DNA from: Trichoplax adhaerens
Taxonomy: Eukaryota > Placozoa > Uniplacotomia > Trichoplacea > Trichoplacidae
Length of the DNA: 30,779 nt
NCBI RefSeq assembly: GCF_000150275.1
Contig: NW_002060973.1
Location: 696-31,474 of the forward strand
Reading direction: 5' to 3'
In this document: in pieces, positions 22,612 to 30,779 of the stretch
Layout: each line of letters starts with the position of its first letter
Position numbering within the stretch: the stretch's first letter is position 1
Program-made: the position numbers and the translations under genes
Notes under the pieces: generated by a model
What the model was told of the DNA's origin: nothing
Databases searched by the model: none
Seen by the model: the letters and a program-made list of their open reading frames with translations, nothing else

Positions 22612-25600
22612 ATGGATTCTAAAAGTACATTTAGTCACCAGGATGACGTACCAAAACTTCCCTTGCCTAAGTTGCAGGATACTTTCTACAACTATCTTGC
22701 ATCTGTTCGCCCTTTTGTGAATGATGAGCAATATGCACAGACAGAAGCTCTAGTGAACGAGTTTGGCAAACCAGGTGGAATTGCAGAAGAATTGCAGCAG
22801 TATATTGCGGAAAAAGCAAAATCTTCAGATAACTGGGTAATTGAATAACGATATTGGAGTATAACATCATGGTCTATAGCTATTAATTTTTTAGTCTACA
22901 TCAGTATCTACGGATCTGATACAAGTTATCTATACTTTTTTTGCAGTATTATATTTACCAATAATCGTTAATATAATACCTAAAATTCGATGCCAAATAC
23001 CTAAACTCGTATTATTTGCATTGCTAATTTCTGTAGATAAAATTAGCTATTAAATCTTAGATTTTAAATTATGCTTAAGAGGGAGAATATCGAAATATAT
23101 TCGCCCGAATGTTATACTTCTATGTATATTCATAGCGTAAATATCTCATATGTACTACCAATACGTGAGCCTATGCTAACTTCAATATTTGGTGGAGGAG
23201 AAATCAACCTGGCAAACACTCTTTCATGAAATTATACTACAGTAACATTTATGCCTCACGGCCCTATTTAGTCTTTTTAAAACATAGTTACTGCTATAAC
23301 TACTTCATTATTAGAGCCTAGATTGCTCCTTGCAAAAACACCGCAAGCTGCACCTTTAGCTGTAAAAATAATTTATTTGCGCACAGTACTATACATCCAT
23401 AGTTAATTAGTCATTTAAAACTTAACATTCTTCTCGTATATATCACACTTTTGAGGTCGGAATAAATGATATTTTCAAATACTCAACATTTTCATTTGAA
23501 CGATCTCAGGTAACAGATTGGTGGACCGATTACATTTATTTAAAGAATAGAAACTCGGTTATTTTTAACTCTTCAGGCTGCATTATGGCCGGTTATGAAT
23601 GGGTTACAACCGAAGATGAATACATAGAGTAAGTAAATATCATAAATTATGACGATGTTAACTGAATTAATTTAGGAAATACCCCTGTTCAAATTTCATG
23701 TTTTTCTATCCTCTTTCATCACTAAAAAGCCTAGCTGCAAAAATAGCTTTGAAAATAGTAGATTACTATTGGCTAATCTACACGTAAGAGTGTCAATCTA
23801 TTAGTTGAAATAGTAAGCCTATGGATGTAATAGGTAGTAACCTGACGAACTAATTTTATACCTGCTCTAGTCAAACTCTGCCACCTGAGAATTTTGGTGG
23901 CAGATGGCAATGCATGAAACAAAAGTTATACATGTTTGGGGGTGGAAGAATTCCGAAACACGGTATAGACGTCTTTGATTGGCAAAATCTTGGAGATGAC
24001 ATTTCTAGGCACATTATAATTTCTCATAACAATCGGGTAATACATATTGCTTAAGCTAATTGTGATTTATGGCAAAATGATAGCTTAGATTTGCTTAGAT
24101 ACCTAAAAATTACGGTCTATGGAATAAAAATGAAAGAGTATCATTTTAGACTTACCGACATATTAATCCAATGCATAATCAAAAATTAGCTGCGGCTTAA
24201 TGTGTCTTGATATCGCGAAAGGAAAATACTTCAAACATTAATCTTGTTAAATAATATATTTAACAACTGGACCTGGCGTTTCATACAGTAGCCTATGGTA
24301 TCTTATTGATAACTGCCTAAATAAATATTTCCACTTATTTACTTTGAGAATACAGTTTTTTGCCATTGAATCGATTAAGGACAACAAGGTCATTACGTTT
24401 ACAGAAATGAGAATGCAGATTAAAAGACTGATAGAAATGTCAGCTGAAGTATCAGAACCTGTTGGCATACTGACTGCAGCAGAGCGTGATAGATGGGCTG
24501 ATGTACTTGAATTGTTGTTAAAAGGTATTTGATTTTGTTATGCTTATCATGAGGTTGAATATTTTTAGCTTTTTAATGTTATGTCATGTGTTATGGATCA
24601 GATCCCCAAAATGAGCAATCATGGCGAACAATTCATCGTGGAATTACGGTTTTAAGTTTAGAACGAAATTTACCTGAGATTCCTGTTAGCCCTGATCATC
24701 CAGACTATGCTGATGAACAGTTTACAATATTTGTTGCGGGATCATTACATGCTTACGGTAGCAAATATAGCGCCGCTAATCGATGGAATGATAAATGTAT
24801 TGCCAATTATCTTGGCCGTTATGGATACTTTGGCTTGCTAGGAGAACATTCCAATATTGATGGATCGCCACTCTTTCTTTATAATTCCTACGTTGAGCAA
24901 CAGATGTAAGCTATGATACAGTAACATAAAATCAACGAATCGTGTTTAATGAATTGCGTTTAATTTCAGTTGCTTGTTGAGCGATCATAGAATCCAAATT
25001 TGCGCATAATAAATTGGATACTCAAAGGCTATTAATAATACGAAGTTTAATTAGGATCATTTATAAATTGATTCATTTTATACTAATAACATATGTAAAC
25101 CTCGATGCTATAATTTACAATAGACATGTCCACTTATCAATTACTTAATGTTCCGTATTAATAAATGAATGCAATAGCTCTAAGGTCAAGACCGACGACG
25201 AACCACCACGCGAATATTTAGATGAAGTCTCGGCGCCTCTGAAAATCGAATGGAATCTGTCTGAAGAACTGCGCTACCACATCCAGCAAACAGCAGAGAC
25301 TATAGACAAGTTCGTTACAATTATTGTTGTAGTTGACTCCATAATGGCATCTTATTTAAAAAGTTCAGACTTATAGCATAATCTGTATCTTCCATTTGAC
25401 GTTAATTAATTTGATATAGATCTGTCGACAGTTTATTAACCCGCGGGATGATATTCAGTGACTACGGTAAAGAATTTATTAAATCTCAGAAAATGAGTCC
25501 AGATAGTTTTATTCAAACTGCTTTGCAATTGATTTACTACAAGTAAGTTGTCCGTTATCAATATAATAGCTATTTAGCATTTACTTCCTACAGTAAGATA

Positions 25601-26556
25601 AATGGACTCTGATATCCCAGAGTGATCATCGAACTAATATTTAAAGTGATACTATAATTTATAAAATTAAGACTCGCAGGTCAGCTAGGAAGCCAGTACG
25701 AGAGTTGCGCTTTAAGGCATTTCGTTCACGGCAGAACCGAAACAATTCGCTCTGCAACAATAAAATCGAAGATTTTATGCGAAATTTGGACAAATCCTCA
25801 TGCGACGGTAGCGTAGATACAATAAATTCTATGTTTTCATCAAGTTTCATGTAGACCTTAATTGTATTATAAATATTTGTTAAAAGCAATCAATCAGAAA
25901 TTTTAAGCGTTTACAACTTGTTATAATCCAGGACAGTGAAAAGCGTGCTGCGTTTGCCGATGCTACAAAATTACATAATAAAATTGCTAGAGAGGTTAGA
26001 ATAAAATATTCAAAAATTTACAAAATTTGAAAACATACAATTTTAACTAAAAGTATATCACGATATGATAACTTCACTTATGTATTTTAGGCATATGTAG
26101 GTCAGGGCTGGGATAGACACATGTTCGGTTTGAAAATAGCCGCATTAGAGAAAGGATTGCCAGAACCGGAATTATTTAGGGATTATGCCTATAAAAAGCT
26201 TAACCAGTATGAGGTTTCAACCAGTCAGGTAATCTATTGTCAACTCTGTTACGATATAGTATAAAATTACTATACTGTAGTGAGCAAGCCTGAATGAGTT
26301 TAGCTGTTTCTCTAAAAATCAGATTGTCTTAAAATTGTAGATGACTTGTGGGAAATCGTCTAATGGAGCTTTTGCCCCTTCATGCCATCATGGTTATGGA
26401 ATATCTTATAGCATTCAGCCACATCAACTAAATTTTTCCTGTACGTCATTTGTAAGCTGCCCGACAACTGATAGTAAATTATTTTTAGATAAGGTACGAG
26501 AATTTTTTCGTGAGTATCGTGATATGGCAGAGCGTTTAGCTGAGGCAAATGAATAA
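22612..26556 (+). CDS. CROT: Carnitine O-acyltransferase, octanoyltransferase-like, 12 exons
   Basis: Coding exons: 22612-22836, 23510-23628, 23730-23783, 23871-24036, 24356-24524, 24602-24905, 25178-25309, 25432-25542, 25672-25807, 25932-25994, 26091-26228, 26341-26556 (1833 nt, 610 aa, normal for CrAT/COT). All introns are GT-AG and all phases agree. The enzyme moves acyl groups between CoA and carnitine. The N-terminus has the family LPxPxLxxxxxxYL pattern. The catalytic His327 is in GEHSNIDG, and NRWNDK (304-309) is the family NRWxDK. Carnitine rather than choline specificity is shown by TET at 449-451 and Arg502 in WDRH, where choline acetyltransferase has VDN and Asn. STS (536-538) is the carnitine-binding motif. 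Gly548 occupies the position of the CrAT methionine that blocks longer chains, as in octanoyltransferase. No membrane segments, so not CPT1. It ends ANE, without a peroxisomal signal, and has no clear mitochondrial presequence. CRAT remains possible. Confidence 0.92.
23730..23783 (+). other. 54-nt coding micro-exon of the carnitine acyltransferase
   Basis: The exon is bounded by aaaaag (acceptor) and GTAAGA (donor) and encodes [13 protein letters not shown]-type sequence, completing an aspartate codon at its 5' end and opening a threonine codon at its 3' end. It supplies the segment that aligns with the AAxLxxGxxxFK helix of carnitine acyltransferases. Skipping it keeps frame (54 is divisible by 3) but removes 18 residues. 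Confidence 0.8.
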
Positions 26557-26880
26557 TTATTCAACTTTGAAAGGCTTATCATAGTGTAGTATGGTAAAAT
26601 TTATGGTTAGATATTTGGTAAGCTGAAGCATTAGTCATCATTTGCCATGATAAAGATCATAGATTAAACCTCCGCTATAGTCAACATAGGAACTCTTTTA
26701 GGGTGCTTTCTGGCAGCTACCGTAGTAGATAAATACTGTAGTAGGATAAATAATTAATAATATAAGTTATTACTTAAGTCGTTTGCTTATGTCTTACTAA
26801 CAATATTAATTACATTTTTACTCATTATTGCTATTCATGCTGTACTTGGTTAATGGAGATAAGCTCCGATTTTAAATAAT

Positions 26881-26904
26881 AATAAATTATTTTTATTTAA
26901 TAAA
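26881..26904 (+). terminator. Candidate polyadenylation signals of the carnitine acyltransferase
   Basis: AATAAA occurs at 26881-26886 and again at 26899-26904, about 330 bases after the stop codon. Two close signals make this the likeliest 3' end. Confidence 0.5.
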
Positions 26905-27746
26905 GCTGTAAAGCTCCATAGCATATAAATGTTCTTATTCGTAGGTATTTAGATACTAATATTTATACGCATAGATCTAAAAAGTAAATACTAGTTTTTG
27001 TTCCATAAATATTTAAAGTTTATTTCCTGTACTTAAGGCTAAGTAAGTCTTAATTAATACTTTATAGCCTAGCTGTACATCCGGTCTGTGCAAACAGACT
27101 TACACATATACCACTATTTGTTGTGATATTTCGAAAGTGCCGAGATTCGTAACTCGGAATACAATAAAAGCATGACTGCATGATTACCGATGCTGTGTAG
27201 TACTTACAATTGTGTTGGGACTATAGGCAAGAACCTCTATGATTAGGACTTGAAGTGTAAGGTTGTTACTAAAATTTAGAATTTTAAAAAAGCCTTTGTC
27301 GAGATGAGGCCAGGTGAATTCGTTAGTTGTCTAATTTTATGAGAAATCTCATAGGTTAGATCGCTATCTTATCTTGATTAATCTCTCGTTCACAGTTCTA
27401 AACCTAGTCATAGCTAACTATGTGTGATGCTATAGCGTGTTTTAACATAGACCTATATTGTATATATTTAGACGTGAGAAATGAACGAAAGCTACTCTTC
27501 ATTATGCAAATTAAATCCTATGTTTAGAATTAATTCACAGTCTTGGTAATCAAACGCAGTAAATCACATTTCATATCACTGTGATTTAATTGTTGAGATA
27601 GCGCGTAAAATGGTTATTAGAGAGATGCGTTCAGAGTATCTTCTGATCGTTATTAACAGAACCCTTTACTCGAAAATAAGACTAGGCCAGAATTCTTACA
27701 CATAACATATATTGTAGGCTACAATGCTAATTTACATACTGTCTGG
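26905..27746. other. Intergenic region before repeat block B
   Basis: About 840 nt with no gene. A short perfect hairpin (tatgaga/tctcata with a 2-nt loop) lies near 27337-27352. Nothing else was recognised. Confidence 0.5.
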
Positions 27747-27984
27747 CGAGGTCGAAGCTCTGTATTACTAATTTTATTTATCAACGGAATCGATAAACAA
27801 CGTAATCGAGTTCGTGAAGGATTTTATCAAAATATTTATAGAATTTAGTGTTGTTTATTGACACTGATACTAATTGCATTACCATTTGAAATAAATTTGT
27901 ATGGGATATATTTCTAGAGGTCTGAATAAGCATATCAGAATCTACATCGAAAAAAATCCCGTTCTTCTCCTATTGCATTAATAT
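27747..27984. repeat. Repeat segment Y, copy B
   Basis: This aligns with 15314-15558, with shared landmarks gcgaggt/gtgaggt, tcaacggaatcgata, aaaatatttatagaattta, and gggatatatttt/gggatatatttc. It ends at attaatat, exactly where the block A copy changes to segment Z, but here segment X follows. Confidence 0.75.
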
Positions 27985-27985
27985 A

Positions 27986-28680
27986 TACTAGTACAAAATC
28001 ACGTCGCTTTGCTGACGGTTTGCGATAATATACCCATTTGTTAATAATTAACAGATAGTATTACCATTCGATATTATATATATCCCGTAATAGCCAGGCT
28101 CTACTATATATTCGTAGCTATGCTTCTAGAATACTACTTTTCAATAATGCATTCACGGATGAAATGCTATGAAATGCTATATTAAGATTAATTAATGGTC
28201 CAAAGCACACTATGATAACTAATGTACGGTGATGGACATACCAAGTTAAGATTAGCAGGTACTGTAAGATATCTACAGTGCGGGACAATGTCCTTAGTAC
28301 TGTGGTCAATTCTATACCAATCATTATAATGTGTCTAAGGATCGCTTGCTCAGTCGATAAAAACCGTTATAAGAAAATATAAGAATCAAAATGGCTGTGT
28401 AGAAAACTCTATAAAGATTCTATGTTTATTCAATTTTCATCAGAGTATTACATCAAATCAGAATTGAAAGGCCCAGTGGCCATCCTTAGCGATATAACGA
28501 ATACTATTTTAAAAATCAGTACTCTGTAGAAATTACTACCTTTTTAAGAGCTATCGTTTTACATAAAGTAATCTTGAGGTAAAAAATACTGTAAGAATCT
28601 TATACTGACCTATTGAAATGAACCCATAATCAAAGTCATCTAACAGTAGTATAAATGCCCCTCGCGCTGCTCGTGGGTGG
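27986..28680. mobile_element. Repeat segment X, copy B, inserted between Y and Z
   Basis: About 695 nt matching 14240-14930, with 184 identical bases at 28381-28564. It starts tactagtacaaa directly after the Y segment and ends near ctcgtgggtgg, after which Z begins. The frame seen in copy A has a TAA near 28378 here, so neither copy encodes a conserved full product. Its position inside an otherwise continuous Y-Z unit is the main evidence that it is an insertion. No clear target-site duplication is visible. Confidence 0.7.
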
Positions 28681-28692
28681 TATGTACAGTAT

Positions 28693-28903
28693 GTATGATA
28701 AACTGTCGCTAGAAATGGCATGATCAAGAAGATATTAAGTTAGTAAACAGCTAATATTGGGTATTGTTATCTATACAGGCCACAGTATATCATACAGTTT
28801 ATCATACATACTGTATGATAAACTGTCGCTAGAAATGGCATGATGAAGACATTAAGTTAGCAAACAGGTAATACTGGGTATTGTTATTTATACAATCCAC
28901 GCA
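28693..28903. repeat. Tandem duplication with 120-nt period
   Basis: The sequence gtatgataaactgtcgctagaaatggcatgat... is repeated 120 nt apart (unit 1 from 28693, unit 2 from 28813), each followed by attaagttag.aaacag.taat and gggtattgttat. Block A has a single unit (near 15585-15655), so the duplication arose in block B. Confidence 0.75.
28795..28825. repeat. Palindrome, 14-bp arms
   Basis: Positions 28795-28808 and 28812-28825 are perfect reverse complements (cagtttatcataca and tgtatgataaactg) around a 3-nt centre. It sits at the junction of the two tandem units and could form a stable hairpin or cruciform. Confidence 0.85.
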
Positions 28904-29378
28904 GGGTTCGAATCTCATACTGTATAAATGAGAATATACCTGTCTTTGTATCAAACCACTAATTTCTAAGCAAAATTTTTTACGAAGATTGTCCACAGTA
29001 TAGGCTTTAATTATTTTTATTTGGTGATATTACAATTATAAAGCGAGAGCATCCGAAACGTACGATCCATCTTCAAATATTAAAATATAATATTTATGAT
29101 ACAGCAGAAATAAACGTACCGTATACAAGAGGTATTGCTGTCTTCATCAAATGTGTGAAAGTTATCGCAATTAGACCGTACTGAAGTCTTTTTAACATGT
29201 AATGAAATTTATGATGTTACTGATTAGTATAAAATTAGCTTGATTAATTAACCCCTGTCGCTTCAACGGCAGAAATAACACAGTTTAAAGATCATGATTT
29301 AATCTTTGTTAATATACATATTTATGTAGTGTCCGAACTTACAATCAAATGCTGTTTATTGTAGCGTTCGCCTTGGGA

Positions 29379-29397
29379 TACAGACTATGTGTCTGTA
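29379..29397. repeat. Short hairpin, 7-bp stem
   Basis: Arms tacagac and gtctgta flank a 5-nt loop. It is the first of three consecutive inverted repeats in a segment of block B that is missing from block A. Confidence 0.6.
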
Positions 29398-29449
29398 GGG
29401 GCAAATTGACCTATTGAACCTTTGAGAAGGGTACATAGCACATTCGATC

Positions 29450-29478
29450 TGCTGTACTGTACACTGTACAGTATAGCA
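29450..29478. repeat. Inverted repeat, 14-bp arms
   Basis: Arms at 29450-29463 and 29465-29478 pair along their whole length, with one G-T pair and a single-base centre. The core is tactgtaca/tgtacagta. It is the second of the three inverted repeats. Confidence 0.75.
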
Positions 29479-29503
29479 CAGATAGCTTTTTTTACATATT
29501 TAC

Positions 29504-29555
29504 TATTTTTAATTTGCAACTCATTGAACCTTCCATGAGTTGCAAATTAAAAATA
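29504..29555. repeat. Perfect 20-bp inverted repeat with 12-nt loop
   Basis: Arms at 29504-29523 and 29536-29555 are exact reverse complements (tatttttaatttgcaactca and its complement), separated by ttgaaccttcca. This is the strongest hairpin seen in the window. Such perfection implies recent origin or selection on structure. Confidence 0.9.
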
Positions 29556-29610
29556 AAACTCTGATTGAGTGTAAGTATTGACCAAATCCGGCAAAATACT
29601 GCGGTACTTG

Positions 29611-29711
29611 AAGGTAGGTTGAGAATGAAGTGTTAATCAGATGCGAACGACGTTTTATTAGTCTCCCTTCGCCCTACACAGTATATTATCCTGATCATCT
29701 GAACCTACCTT
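29611..29711. repeat. 101-nt unit bounded by 10-bp terminal inverted repeats
   Basis: It begins aaggtaggtt and ends aacctacctt, with weaker complementarity continuing inward (gag.atg against catctg). A tgaa-like base set at the left edge and ttaa at the right hint at a mutated TTAA duplication. It is a candidate for a tiny MITE. Block A lacks it. Confidence 0.5.
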
Positions 29712-30779
29712 AAATTTTTTAGATCTAACTAGAGAGGAATAACATTAGACGAGTCTCTCCAGGATAAAAGATAAATATTTATATTTGCCCCTTTACAAAC
29801 ATCCCGTGGTGCTTACTTGCCCCTTGCCAAACCTGTCCTATAACCTTAGATAACCAACCATAAGACATGGACATATACCACACGGAGGATAAATTAAATT
29901 GAATTATCTCATTCGATGAATCTATCGTTAAAACAACAGTGCGTTTAGTACGAAAGTCGTGCTATATCCTCAAGACATTACATTTTGCTCAATATGAGAC
30001 ATTTAAACATTTTTCCTGCTTTCCAAGTCGTTAAAATTCTAAATGTACTATATCTTCAAAGTATGCAAATATCCTTAAATATTTGAAATTTAATTCAGCT
30101 ATCTGTTCTTTCGTAGTCCTATAACATCTTCTACCTCTAGACTTTAGTCTACTTAGGTTAATTATAGCCAATTGCTACCTTTACCCGTATCTAACCCTAT
30201 AAATAAGTATGTCTATCCTTACAATATAAAATAGTCATCTTGAATCTATTAAGTAAGAATCTATTCGAGACATACGTTTCGTACATAAACAACCCTTCGT
30301 ATCACTGATTGTCAGCGTTAGATTTGCTTTTTTATCTTATCGTTCATTTAGTTTCTCTTCTTGACCTCTTACGGAAATTTATGAAATTCAATCAACTACT
30401 ATATTTGACTTTATCTTCAAATGCAAAGTGACATTACCCCATAGTTAACATCTCTACGTTAATACGTATACGAAATTAACTTTCTTACAAGAAGGTATTA
30501 TTAGGATTTTGCATAAGCTACGGAACTGCCACCCGTAATTATCGGGAATAATTTGGAAGTATGATCTAAAATAAACATTCATAAAAGTTATTATTCTTTT
30601 ATTGGCTGAAAGTCCGTATTTTCGGCTAAAGTTCAACTGGTTGACACTGTATGCCGCAGCGTGAAGACTCGATACATTACTTAAGTTGAACGAGTAAAGT
30701 TTTCAAGCAGAAACATCCGAAGGATCGCCGCTCGCTTGTAAATTCTTCAAAGAGGTTCCGGTAATAATTGCTTTCATCT

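Larger units (their letters stand above)
28681..30779. repeat. Repeat segment Z, copy B, running to the window end
   Basis: This aligns with 15559-16930 through many landmarks: ggcatgatcaagaagatatta, tttttatttggtgatatt, atccggcaaaatact, ctctagact.tagtct, ctataaataagtatgtc, gattgtcagcg, gccgcagcgtgaag, ggatcgccgctcgcttg. It is about 0.7 kb longer than copy A because of a 120-nt tandem duplication near its start, a roughly 230-nt hairpin-rich segment at about 29355-29584, and further added sequence at about 29611-29930. Homology still holds at the window edge, so the true end may lie outside. Confidence 0.75.

Noticed and set aside
23629-23870. Direct splice of exon 2 to the exon at 23871, skipping 54 nt
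   Set aside because: It is in frame but deletes a conserved helix. Including 23730-23783 restores a gapless family alignment with consensus splice sites.
25659-25889. Minus-strand frame of 76 codons
   Set aside because: It is the shadow of carnitine acyltransferase exon 9, which aligns well with the family on the + strand.
22612-26556. Choline acetyltransferase
   Set aside because: The choline-specific VDN and Asn positions are TET and Arg502 here, which are the carnitine-type residues.
28860-28930. tRNA gene
   Set aside because: A B-box-like string is present but no acceptor stem, anticodon arm or complementary T-arm could be formed.

Overview
The window looks like nuclear DNA of a small, AT-rich animal genome. 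Its genes encode animal-type lipid enzymes split by short GT-AG introns (about 77 to 673 nt), separated by several kilobases of AT-rich sequence with almost no open reading frames. Base composition, intron size and gene content suit a placozoan such as Trichoplax, but that assignment is inference. No bacterial operons, rRNA, CRISPR or plausible tRNA genes were seen.

Four genes are well supported, all on the + strand and all in acyl-CoA metabolism. They are a tail-anchored cytochrome b5 (78-473, one exon); two stearoyl-CoA (delta-9) desaturases, at 7049-8192 (318 aa) and 17971-19499 (336 aa), each of three exons with introns at matching codons; and a 12-exon carnitine O-acyltransferase (22612-26556, 610 aa) with carnitine-type residues and a medium-chain (octanoyltransferase-like) pocket residue. 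Cytochrome b5 is the electron donor of desaturases that lack a fused b5 domain, as both do here. Desaturation of acyl-CoA and transfer of acyl groups to carnitine act on overlapping acyl-CoA pools, so the neighbourhood may be a functional lipid-gene cluster.

Layout: cytochrome b5 (0.1-0.5 kb); gene-poor (0.5-7 kb); desaturase 1 (7-8.2 kb); gene-poor (8.2-14.2 kb); repeat block A (14.2-16.9 kb); desaturase 2 (18-19.5 kb); a decayed Ty3/Gypsy reverse-transcriptase fragment on the minus strand (20.8-21.0 kb); carnitine acyltransferase (22.6-26.6 kb); repeat block B (27.7 kb to the window end).

Blocks A and B are diverged copies of one sequence (segments Y and Z). In B, a roughly 0.7-kb segment X sits exactly between Y and Z. 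In A, Y and Z are continuous and X lies about 0.4 kb upstream. The X copies share a 184-nt stretch without a mismatch, while Y and Z differ by many substitutions and indels, so X looks like a recently moved element. Block B also carries a 120-nt tandem duplication, a strong palindrome, a segment of three hairpins absent from A, and a short inverted-repeat unit. The heptamer TACTGTA/TACAGTA is also strikingly common across the window.
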